A stretch of DNA of 64,000 nucleotides from Neckera pumila (Eukaryota > Streptophyta > Bryopsida > Hypnales > Neckeraceae), in NCBI GenBank assembly GCA_963969595.1, contig OZ018409.1:44343282-44407281 (forward strand), written 5' to 3'. Of the stretch, positions 12,051 to 22,976 are shown in pieces. Made by a program: the position numbers and the translations under genes. The stretch's first letter is position 1. Every line of letters begins with the position of its first letter. Under the pieces are notes generated by a model. That model made no database searches and was not told the DNA's origin. It saw only the letters and a list, made by a program, of their open reading frames with translations.

Positions 12051-15000
12051 ATGAGGGTCAAAATTTATTTTCAAAAGGGTGAAGGGGATCCGCCAAAGTT
12101 GCAGAGTCCCATGGACACGGAAGAAGACACTTCTTTGTGCACATTGCAGAAAAGATTAGAAGAACTGAGTGTTTTCAAGCGGCTCAGTGCATTTGAATTT
12201 TGGGATGCGGAGGAGTGTTGTCGGATTGACAAGGACTTCAAAGCCCTTAATTCTATTCGAGAGTGCATCCACCTCATTGCAGCAGAAGAAAGTGAAGAGA
12301 CCAACCTCAGCAAACGTCCTCGGGTGGGCAGCATCACTCTCGTTGAGGAATCTATAGGAAACGCCATCAACATTTTAGGCAGTGTGGATTTGGATCCTGG
12401 GTCGGGTGAACCATCCATTGTAGAATATCTCATCTCGGATCCTGTCTCCATTGCAACAATTACAACTTCAGAGGAGCACTCTTGCACAGATGGTTTAGGA
12501 TTGAAGTCTACCCTCCTGCCAAAGGACGTCCTCCACTGGTATACAAAGGTAGAGGAGAAACTTTGTAAAGATCTAAAGCTACAAGCAATGGAGGACCATA
12601 ACTGGGATTTGCGTTCCTGGGATCAAGACGGAGCTGCAGTTGTTAAACCATACTGTGGAGAATGTCGAAGTCTCAATGGGGGAAGTACAAGCAAACACAA
12701 CAAAAATACCGTGTCCAATTTGTTTTCAAATTTTTGGAAAAGTCATTTGATTAGCGCAGGGCACATTTGTAACTATTGCTGGCAAAAAGGATTGAAGATT
12801 GGGAACCACACTCAGTCAGGCAGCACAAAAAACAACCCCGTGAAAGTGTCCACAGCAGACCACAAGAGGATGATTAAAGATGGAATTGGGATTCTGTCCA
12901 CTATGAATGAGTCCATAGACTCCCAGAAGCCCACATTTGAGTTAATCGGGGATCCCTATGACACAATTATGAAGTCTTACTGGTTCAAGGCGAAATGCAA
13001 CATCTGTCCAAAGGAGATTTTCTAGTTGTGCCCCCCCAAACGCAACTTGGAGGCAAATTTGATGATTCATGTTCATGGGGTGGTGCATAATAAAAGCTTG
13101 GAGGATTTGCAACGCCACAAGGATGGATTAGCGCTATCCATTGGAAAGAGAGGGCGTCCTAGTCGAAATTCAGCAACCAACAACCAATCTAGCCAAGCAG
13201 GATTGCACAGCTTCTTCCGAAGGTGAGATTCACTCATATGACAAGACCTCCATTTGTGCACGTACTTGTTGGGGTTTGAGAGGCCCGCTTTGTCATTATG
13301 CTAGTAAGGCTTACAGGATTGATGCTTTGCTGTCAGACCCTCATCTTGGCAAATATTGGTACTCTTAGCCTCATTTAGAAGTGTCTTTCAGTCTAGAAGG
13401 TAAGGTTGTTCTTGTGAAGGGTGCTTTTAGGCATAGGTCATGTAAACGGTTCTTCCAATCTGGTGAACCATTTCTAAACTTAACATGCTCAATGTGTGAA
13501 TCCATTGTCTCCAAGTCTGACTTTAGACAACGTGTGGTCCGTGAAGAGCACGCAGTAGGGAAACGTGGCTTCAGAGGTATTGGGGTTGGTAGGCGTGTTG
13601 GTTACTTGTCTTTGTTTGAACTCACCACCCACTCTTGCATATTAGCCCAAAAACATAGACTGGAGCAAATGCATCACTGGTCGGCAAAGGCAAGAATTGC
13701 CCAACTGAAAATGAGTCACCCAACGTTGAAAGAGTCAGCATCACGGGCATTTGATCAACATAATATTCACAAATTTTGCACGAACATTATAGCGGCCCAT
13801 AGATCTGGGGCAATGGGGGGAAAACTTGCTCTGTGGGATTTTATGAGAGATGTTGCTAGTAACCTAAATTGCAAGAAAAAAAGAATTTGGTGGTCCAGCA
13901 ACTCTGTAGCATTCTCACAGGCTATGAAAATGTATGGAGGTAGGCACATGTGCAACTTATTTTCTTTAAATTTTGGTGGTCTCAATTATAATACTATTGA
14001 ACGGGGTAATCAGAAGGGCGTCCAATTCATCCCAGGAGAACACAAAGACATTTTTCAAAGTGTGCCCCAAATCTATGAGCATGCTAAATAGGCTCACGGA
14101 ATTGTTGGTGCGGTTCTTGTTATTCTTGTAGAGGATGGAACTAAGATAAAGGGTAGAATATCGTGGGATCACCATTGGAACACATTAGTCGATTTTTGTG
14201 GCCTCAAAGAAAATCATGTTTGTGTCTCCAACTACAAGCTAGTTGTAGGCATACGAGACTCCGGATATCCCAACATTGTGGATGGCTTCTGTACTAATCG
14301 GCAATGAGCTTTTGCAAGGATTATCATGGTAAATCCCCTTCACTGCAGTTTACCTCGTCTCGTCCTAGTTGTCACTTACACTTGCAATTGCTTTGATTCA
14401 TCGTGGGTGAGGCAGCAGTGGCAGAGAATCGAAGAAATGTGGAAGAAGTGTGAGAGCAAAGTGGGCCCCATCATTGGGCATGCAAGTGACGGAGACAGCC
14501 AAAGAAGGCAGTTGATGCTGAAGGACTACAAGAGTCTCATAGGGGTGCGATTCAGCATTGCTTGGGAGGGCTGATTACTTACAGCGTTTGTCAATGAAGA
14601 AGGGAGTGTGAATGGCCTTCATGACCAGGATTGGATACACAATGGGAAGAAGTTGATCAACCCGTTAGACTCCCCGGTCAAAACATTGCAGCTTGGAGAA
14701 GACGAAGCTTTCCATACACATTTGGAAATGATATACAACAAGTATACTTTCAATGAGCATAGGTTGAAACCTGAAGATGTTCAGCGCAAGGACCGCCAAA
14801 ATTGGGCATCAGCGTAGAGAATGTGCCAAAGAAAAACTCAAGAATGTTTGGCAACAATGTGGAATTCTCCAGAGGCACACCGTGAGCGCACTCTTGGCAC
14901 GGAGATGTATTTGCAAATCTGTACTGATTACATCAGTATTTTTGCTTCTCAAGTTTTAGACATTAGAAGTAGGATTGTGCTTACAGCTAAGGTTCCATTT

Positions 15001-16486
15001 TTTTTTAGGTTGTGGAAGTTGTGGTTTACGCATGGTAATCATGCAACAGGAAACAACTTTGTGAGATTTACAGCCTCTGTAAGTTTTGTGAATCACCAAT
15101 GTTTCCTTGATGTACAGCTCTCTTGCCATTTCGTAGTGCTATTGGTGAAGCACTTTTGGGACATATATCCACATTTGCTAGTCCCTCTTCATCTCACTGA
15201 GAGCAACAGTTGCAAAAAATTTTTTCTCAAAAATCGGGGGAATGAACGACATGGAGCGTTCTTACAATTTCCATGACCTTGTAAACATCGCTAATACTTT
15301 GAATCACTTGTCTAGTGTAGAGTACGGTGACAATGGCTTGAAATTTGGTAGAGTCTACAATAAAATGGAGAACATCTAGTCTTCTCTGCATCCACTACAT
15401 GAGGGGGAAGTTGAAGCTAGCTTGGGAGACTACTCTTTGATTGCAACAAACTTAGATATCTAGGCCGCCTTGAAAGAAGGTTTGAAGGAAGCACAGTCCA
15501 TGCTACAGATTTTGAATATGGCACCATCCAGCACATCGTCAACCGCCAATAAGTTGTGGTTTATAGCCCCATAGAAGGTGGAAAAACAAGACCCCTCCCA
15601 TTTGGCTTACCAACTGCCCCAAACCCCACAACTTGGATTGGATGGAGATGCCAAATGTGAACGCTCAAGACTAGAAAACTACAGCAAATTTCAAGAAGGA
15701 TCAGGGAGTAATTCTAACCCCAACCGAGGTTCTTGAGGATGAAATAGAGGGTGACAATTTGACTTTGTTGTCTGCCTTGGAAGAAGAGACTCGGCAAGTG
15801 TTTGCAAAGCTTCTCAACGAGCAAGAGTGCCAAATACCTGGAAATCCTCCATGTTCTAAAGTACTTCCAGTTGTTACACTCCAAGGTCATTCTATTTATA
15901 AGTCCACTCTTGTGAGTCAATTGAATGCAAATCCGTATTTGTCAAAAGACAGGCTCACTCGAATGAAGAATTCCATTTATTTTAATAACTCAGATGATTA
16001 CCTTGCAGCCTCATCGTCTACTACCTCCATGTTGCTAGGTTTGGATCTGATGTTGGTGTGTATTTCAAGGACATGCAAGGAAGTGGGTCAACTGTGAGGG
16101 CAACTAGAAAACAAAAGAAAGGTAGACCGGCTGCTATCAATTCCGGATTAACCAACGGCATGTGCTACATTGGGAGGGTCCAGAAAATGAGATTGAAGGT
16201 GGGTAGTAAGTGGAGCATTTGCAGGCAACCAATTGACTTGATGAAGAGAACTACTCAAAACGGTGGTAAAGGAACAATGCTGACAAGTGCAATGGTCTAC
16301 TTGCATTGGTTTCAGAAACAGCCAGGACATAACAAGTATAGGTACGTGGAAAGCGATTGTGTTTGGATAGATGTGGATGCAATTATCTCTACAATTTCCT
16401 TAGATTATTTAGCAACTACCAAAAGTTATACCTTGAATGAAGTGGATGCTAATTCCTTGGCTGAATTTGTTTCTAACCAGCAGTAG
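12051..16486 (+). pseudogene. Decayed large DNA-binding, transposase-like protein (unrecognised family)
   Basis: The chosen start (ATG 12051) directly follows a leader-intron acceptor. One plus-strand coding stretch continues through frame 0 (12051 to about 13205), frame 1 (to about 15228), frame 2 (to about 15690), frame 0 (to about 16030) and frame 2 (to 16486). Stops interrupt it at 13023, 13366, 14089, 14305, 14572, 14815, 15377, 15461 and 15572. Visible features are a CNIC...HVHGVVH pattern near 13000-13090 like a BED zinc finger (interrupted by the first stop), AT-hook cores KRGRP (about 13150) and KKGRP (about 16120), an IGHASDGDSQRRQLM motif (about 14475-14520), and LSCHFVVLLVKHF followed by KKFF...GG (about 15115-15240). 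A zinc finger, AT-hooks and an acidic motif suggest a DNA transposase or a domesticated derivative. No family name is claimed. Some frame changes could be unrecognised introns, but nine stops argue for loss of function. Confidence 0.65.
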
Positions 16487-17094
16487 TTTTTCCAGCGTTG
16501 TAAGGCATCACAATGATAACACATGTGTTACCGTAGGCAAATTTCTCAAATTTAATGCAGGCTTGTCCAAGGAAATCAACTGTATGCTCTGCAAAAATCT
16601 GCTGTACGGTTTGGTGTTTTTATTGTCGATGGAGGCCAACTCAGAAGTACAGATTGGTGGTTTTAAAGTAGCGAGTCTCACATACTCCAGAATCTGATAA
16701 TGTCTGATATGTATTTTACTCATTTTTCCAATCTCAATGTGTCATGTCTTAGCTAATATGAATCTTGATATGTCTATTATTTTGTGATTCAAGTTTTAAT
16801 ATGCATGATTGTCAAGATTTTTGGTCCAGTACACGTTGCGTGGAGATTTTGGCATGTGTGAGTTCTTACTCAAAATTGCAGACTTCAAACTGGGCAATGG
16901 CAGCACTTCCAAAATATTCTTTCTCTTTTGTACGTGGTCTCGGTGTCTAGTGGTGAATCTCTCAGGGGAGCTTGCAATTGTGTTTTCTTTGAGTTGGTAG
17001 TTGCTACTATTGTTTTGGCTTAATATGTACTGTTTTAGTGAATGCAATTAGCCTTGGTGATGTTTTAATGAATTGCTTTACTGGACTTGGGTGA
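16487..17094. other. Possible 3' part of the decayed gene
   Basis: An open stretch at 16437-16697 overlaps the end of the previous coding block in another frame and has weak coding character. The remainder is AT-rich with no recognised feature. Confidence 0.3.
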
Positions 17095-17097
17095 GTG

Positions 17098-17560
17098 ATG
17101 GAGATTCCGTTGCGGGATGCGATGCTGCCCCATTTTGTGGAGGGAGTGCATTTTAAGCGTTGTGGTTGGGACTACCTCGACATTGAAGCTCCAACTGAGC
17201 TAGTCTTGACACCAATGGTCGATTTTGAATCAGCTCGTCAAACTTGTCGAAGCTGGGAATTATTCTTGGAGGAGACTATTGAAGGTGTTGCTCACCGACT
17301 TGCAAGGTGGGATGTGTCTCTACAGAGCGAGCCCTAGTGTTCTACAAAGGAGCTAATGAAGACTTCTTTCAACAGGAATTATGCGTTATTTTTCAAATTC
17401 GTGGGAACTTCCAGCATTGCTACTTGATGACAGACTTCGATTGCAGCCACTAGAGAGTCTGATGGATGCTAAATTAGGCAACTTGCGTGACATCCTTGAG
17501 GTTGTTGGAACTGTCCTCATTGAGTTCACACACCTCAGCCACTTAGAGGCATCATAGCAA
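17098..17560 (+). pseudogene. Coding remnant of unknown protein
   Basis: The plus strand encodes MEIPLRDAMLPHFVEG and onward to ARWDVSLQSEP, ending in TAG at 17337. After a frame change, NSWELPALLLDDRL to FTHLSHLEAS runs from 17396 to a TAG near 17558. The acidic, charged composition differs from the AT-rich flanks and looks protein-coding. It may be the 3' end of the decayed gene upstream or a separate relic. No family is recognised. Confidence 0.4.
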
Positions 17561-18750
17561 AAGTGGATTTCACCAAAACACCAGCCAAGACATTGGTGAG
17601 TTTTTTCTCTTACCAGTCTTGTTTCCATCGAATCCAGCTAACTGCTCTAGGTGAATTCATTCAAATTTTATGTCTTTCATTGTAAAGCAGGGTCTTGCTC
17701 GGGTGCAATTGATAATTGAATACTTTCAAGCTTACAGCATTAGCGGTGTCTTCAGTGTTTGCTAGGAGCCAATGATAACTGCGGTCAGACTACTATTTTG
17801 TTTTGTGTAAGTATTGATGTTCTTCATCTACTCTTATTTGCAAATCTCTAGGTTTCAATCTTTGAATTGGCTGCAACTGCCACAGATGTTGGCTGAAAGA
17901 AGATATTTGTGAAATTTTGAAGTTTTAGGAGTTACCTGTATAGTTTTGTATGGTCTTTGTATCTCTTCCCTGCTATGCAAATCTGAATTAGTATAGTGCA
18001 CTTCCATTTCTAGTGGAACACTTCTCTAAACTGTGAAAGTGCACCGTATATTGATATTGCCACTTGCCAAACTGGATGTTTTTGAATGCGGAGATTTTTC
18101 AGACTTTGTTGAAATGTGTTATTGAACACAAATTTGGTTTTTGTAGTATTTCCATGGTTTTCTACATGTTTTGGCTTTCACCAGCTTTGTATTTGCTTTT
18201 CTTCTTTTTCTTCCATGCATGTGTTATGAACATTACTTGTAGATGGCTATGCACTCAAAAAACTATGATGAAGTGGTAAAAAATTTACATATAAGTAATA
18301 TAGGGTATATTCAAATTACCCAAAGAAGAAATTATAAGTATGTATACGGTACAAACAATCACTACTATTTTCCTTTATTTCAAATAATACCATGCCTTAT
18401 AATACTTTCTACTAGGTAAATAGCCCCCCCAATAAACAAGGCATTATCGCAGGTGTATGCAAATTTATAGAGGGAGTGAGCCCCTTGAGTTGAAATGTAC
18501 TCTTTGTGCAAGATTTTAAGGTACTCATGTGATTTGTACTATTTCTTCACTTCTTGGTACATGTCGTAGTTAGGTCTAGTCATCTTATGGCATGTTATTT
18601 TGCATTCAAATTTTGCGGAAGAAGAACTCTACAAAGAGATGAGTTGACAGGGATGCAATTGAGTAGCAACGAGGTCCGAAAATTGGAGTTTATCATGGTA
18701 GTTGCCAAAGCCCTAGGCGCTGATCATGGTAGATGCCAAAGTCCAGGGTT
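17561..18750. other. Intergenic stretch
   Basis: No gene is recognised. Just before 18751 a short direct repeat is seen: TCATGGTAGTTGCCAAAG is followed 33 bp later by TCATGGTAGATGCCAAAG. Confidence 0.45.
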
Positions 18751-19696
18751 TCAACCCCTAAAAGACCAAGGCCTTTTTTTTGCCAAAAAACTCTCCAAAC
18801 TGCCATTTCTAGAGCAAAGAGTAAACAAATTTAAATATTGCTTTTTTTGCACATCTAATCGTAGGATCTTTTACCTAACTAGTATGAGAAATGTGTGGAA
18901 AAATTTCAGAATTTTTGACCGCATAGATTGCAAGATATCTGTGTTTAAAGTGGAAAAAACAAGTTTTTCAGCACATTGCAGAACCAAATTTTTTTGACTT
19001 TAAACATTTTTAACTTAAAATTTTTGCACTATAGCATTGTGAGCTTTAAATCTCTATAGTAGAGAATTGAGTTGAGAGTCTAGGGAAAAAAAAAATTCAA
19101 AAAAACTTAATTATCATTCTTAAAAAAATTGTTAAGTAGAAGTAAGTACAAGATAGAAGGAAAACCTAAATTATTCATATATTTTAGATGGAATTAAAAT
19201 GCACTAATTCCAATGGTGAGATTGTTCTAGCAAGTAAACTAAACCATTACAAAAAAAAATTGAAAAATTACAAAAATTACATTCCGAAATGAATCCTACA
19301 AGTTATTTTTTTCAAGAAGATACTCTAACTATCCAAAAAAACAAGAATGTCTATAACCTCTTCATAACAAATCCAAATGAAATGAAAAGCTTTCTAGATA
19401 GACAAAAATATAATCTATGAGAAAAAAAATATTTAAAAAAAAAATTCAAAATTTTGCAAAAATTTTTTGCTGCCCTCCACCCCCTCCCCCCCCCCCCCCC
19501 GGCCCCCCACATTCCAAGAAATGGCATAACTTCTCGCTCAAAGGTCCAATTTCAAATTTTTTTTCCGCCACATACCTCTCTCAATTCTTCACATCCACAA
19601 AAAGTTTTAGAAAATCAGGAGAATATTTCAGCCTGTAGGTACCTGCCCTGAAATCCCGTTTGTCCCCCGAACGGACAATGGTCCTTTAGGGGTTAA
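18751..19696. mobile_element. TTAA-flanked non-coding element, copy 4 (inverted)
   Basis: It starts TCAACCCCTAAAAGACCAAG and ends GGTCCTTTAGGGGTTAA. The orientation is opposite to copies 1 and 2: the hairpin TTTGTCCCCCGAACGGACAA lies near the right end. It includes a long C run (about 19480-19506). Length is 946 bp. Its right end abuts the left boundary of the duplicated desulfhydrase segment. Confidence 0.75.
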
Positions 19697-19698
19697 GA

Positions 19699-21750
19699 AC
19701 ACTTATTTCTTTGTTGTTGTGTCAACATTCATGTGCCACATAGGTTATTCAAACATGTGCAAATGAAGATGGATCCCATTTCTCTAATTTCATAGCTACG
19801 TTATTTCTATTCAAATGATATACTTCCACTTCATTATCTATCTACTAGTTTCTTTATAGTGTATATACAATTGTGTATATTGAGTGGTTATATGGATATT
19901 TCTTCCGATAACTTGCATTTAGATTCTGAAAAATGTTTGGATTGACTCATGCAGTGGAAAGGCGTTAAATGGAATGCTAAAGGATATGGCAGAAGACCTT
20001 CTTTGTGGGAGGGGAAGAAAGAAGGCATTATTTGTGCACACGAGTGGCTTACTTGGTATTTACGATAAGTTGCAACAATTGCAACCATTGACTAGCAAGT
20101 AGGAATGTTTTAGAATTGCGGAGATTGAGTTTTGAAGGAAGGTGATGGCAAGAGTAAAATGTTCTAATTGACAAAATGAAGCAAGTACGCACCTCATTTT
20201 GAAACTTTTGAAATGTTTTCTTTGTTGATGATTAATTGGAGAGTGTCTCAAAATTCAAGAAATCTATTGTTCTATAGTCACATCCATGACAAGAGGTACA
20301 ATGTCCAATGAATCTAGTATGTGCAACAACCTCAATTGGATTCATCTGAGCAATTCAATACAAAATGCTTGTAATATTTTCTATCACACATTTGTGGCAA
20401 ATTGAGTTTTTTGCCATTATTTTTGCTTTATAACTCCAAATGACTCAAGATTGAACATCACATACTAACTTGTGACTATTTTACAGTTTAGATAAGTTTT
20501 ACATTTATGTCATTAAAAAGAGGAATCCAAGGTAGCACTCATCGAATACTCCAATCTATGCTATCCAATTTATATGTAACTAAGTTAGTAGATCTATTCT
20601 CAACCTTTTCTTAGCGCACACCATTATAAGAAATCTGAACCTTCCAAAAGGCCGTTTTAGTTTCATTCTTGGCACCTAGCAAAACAAATACAGAACAAAT
20701 AAAAAGATATTTTTTGGAAGAAAGAAAAATAAAAAATAAAAAAACATTTCTATATTGCCCATTGAACGTGGCACTAGTATTGCCCCTTCAGATTTTTTAT
20801 TTTTGTTTTCCCTGTCATTGCACTGCTACCATACAGACTTGTGGCCTTTAGCAGGCCTAAAATTTTTTCTAATGTTTGTAACCGTACAATCTTTGAATGT
20901 AATCTCTTTCTATACGTGCATATATAGAGAGAGATAAAAAAATTCTATTGATACATGTTGAGTTGTGAACACATTAGGTTGCAATTAAATGTCCAAGGCA
21001 AAGCAATTTGAGAGTATTTAATGTACTACTTCTAGCAGTATTCTTTGTTCTAAATGGTCTTAGAGCCAAGCGTTGCTCTTCCTCTATCTAAGTAAGGTAG
21101 TTTGCTTTAAAAGTGACCATCCTCTTCAAACCACTCCTATAATTAAGTATTGAATGGACATGAAGTGGTTCTTAGATGGACCTCTTTAAATATTGATTGA
21201 AACCAAAAAAATCTTTTATTTATTGTAGGAGCCAATCATTTGCCTTAGTATCCTCCCATCTCTTTACAAATTGTAGGTGGGCGGATTTGAGAGACCTACA
21301 TTCATAAATAGGTGCCTATGACACAAATCTTTGAAAAATCATGATTTATTCAATAATGCATGGAAAAATGCAAAACCAATTTGGTTACATTGTGCATCTA
21401 TTCATCCTTTTTCTGAAAAATAAGCTAAAAAATTTCCATCCACGAAAAAACCATGAAAAAGGCGGATCGACCCTTAAATGGTCACTTTAGCAGATCAGCT
21501 TATCAGAATTCCACAAAGCAAGCGATGTCCATTCCAAACAGGGCTCAACTCACAATTTTGCAACCAAAGCTTACCAACAAAAGATCAAGCCAACACATGT
21601 TTCAGAAAGCACTCTTTCAAAAACAATTTGCAAATTACTCCAAAATTCCACAATCGGCATGTAAACTCAGTCGCAAGAATTCACCCAACACCGCCATGAA
21701 ACCATTAACAACTGTTTAGAATATGTTGATACCAACAAGTTATCAAGAAT
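19699..21750. repeat. Segmental duplication, copy B (partner 6975-8610)
   Basis: The blocks are collinear with copy A but more diverged and interrupted. The interval between the first two blocks is about 200 bp longer here (20175-20930). It contains a decayed last exon of the desulfhydrase, and a CTACACAAAATAG element lies just after it at 21815. Confidence 0.75.
19955..20167 (+). pseudogene. Second, decayed last exon of D-cysteine desulfhydrase
   Basis: It aligns with the intact exon at 7238-7436. It reads GKALNGMLKDMAED and then diverges, with an extra AAG before the HTSGLLGIYDKLQ segment. A TAG at 20100-20102 stands where the other copy has TGG (KWERF), and a TGA follows soon after. Only this one exon was duplicated, so it cannot be functional. 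Confidence 0.8.
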
Positions 21751-21814
21751 TTTTTTTTTAACTTTCAAAATTGCTTGCAATTATTCCAAATTTCCACAAT
21801 CTAATTAGTACTAA

Positions 21815-22073
21815 CTACACAAAATAGTGAAATTAGATTGCTTCAACAATTAGATTGCCTCACATCAAGAAAGTTATTATATAAGCCACCAAAGTCAACA
21901 AATATTTCTACACATATTTCTATTTGTACACATAGAAATTCATGAGTCTCAATTACAACAATACCTAATTTAAAACTAGACAGTGTATTCTTGTACATTA
22001 ATTGTAAATATTTGTATAGTGTCAAATGTCGAGAAACTAGGGAGGGGCAACCAAATTTCACTATTTTGTGTAG
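21815..22073. mobile_element. MITE, CTACACAAAATAG family, copy 1
   Basis: Termini of about 24 bp are inverted: CTACACAAAATAGTGAAATT on the left and AATTTCACTATTTTGTGTAG on the right. Length is 259 bp with a non-coding interior. A second copy of nearly the same size is at 52236-52487. The superfamily is not clear because the target duplication cannot be fixed. Confidence 0.75.
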
Positions 22074-22083
22074 TTATCAGCAA

Positions 22084-22527
22084 TTACTCCAATTTTCCAA
22101 TGTCGATGCAGGAAATTTTTACTGTAGGGAGTGGTGAAGACAAGTGGGTTTGGTGACAGTGTTGCGCTTCAAACCCGGGCTTTCTCATCAGGAGAGCAGA
22201 TCGCCGAGTCCACTGACTCCATTCCTTAACCTTGTCTGTGCTTTGGCTCTCATCGTCTCTTTCGCTTTCTTGTGCGATTCCTGCTGCCATGCCTCTACTT
22301 AACCCACTCCTGCTGCAATTCATCGTTCCCACTTGAGCACCTTCAGTTGTGCCACCCTCCCATGCCCCAGAGACCACTCTTTGCGGTAGGATTTCCGTTT
22401 TGAAAATCTCTTGCAGAGTCATCACATCGCTATAAGAACCCGCTGTTGTGATCGCTTCTGGGAGAAATCGCTTGCTTCCTCTGCGCAAACACACGAGTCG
22501 ACTGTCAGCGAAATTGGGTGAGTGCAT
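22084..22527 (-). CDS. Unrecognised 147-residue open frame, possible first exon
   Basis: The minus-strand frame starts MHSPNFADSRLVCLRRGSKR and has a mixed, charged composition unlike the AT-rich surroundings. It lies about 450 bp from the kinase start in divergent orientation, so it could be the first exon of a divergent gene or chance within the GC-richer kinase leader. A putative donor is near its end. No domain is recognised. The downstream side meets the MITE at 21815-22073. Confidence 0.25.
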   Translation of the reverse strand: MHSPNFADSRLVCLRRGSKRFLPEAITTAGSYSDVMTLQEIFKTEILPQRVVSGAWEGGTTEGAQVGTMNCSRSGLSRGMAAGIAQESERDDESQSTDKVKEWSQWTRRSALLMRKPGFEAQHCHQTHLSSPLPTVKISCIDIGKLE

Positions 22528-22976
22528 CTTGCTCTTTGAGAGTGTCTTGTGAGTGTGCTGAGGGTGTGTCGGTAAAGAGGATATTTGGTTACCTTGGAGA
22601 GATGAGAGGCCAGAGAAGAGGAACTATGATATCGAGAGCCTCCCGTGGTGTGACCTTGGTGCATAGCTAGAGGGCGTCGACTGAACCCTGCTGTATGGGT
22701 TATCACGTCATATCGCTCCTTCGATCAAAGGACATGAAACTTGATCCTTTTGCATCGTCGTTGAAGTAAACTTTTGTCTTAAGCTCCGGGCCCTGGGATT
22801 ACTTCATGTGTGTGGAATGTGTTCTTTAACTTTTAGTAAGCCCTATTCGATCTCTTGTTCGTTGGAGTGGTGGCGGGGTTTGGCATGTTTTGCATCATGG
22901 GAGTCAAATTGTGATGCAAAATTGTCACGGTTCTGTGAATGCAGTGCCTTGGAGAGGATCTTGAATTTTTGGCGAT

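Noticed and set aside
19417..19651. Proline-rich open frames
   Set aside because: They arise from the C run inside a TTAA element.
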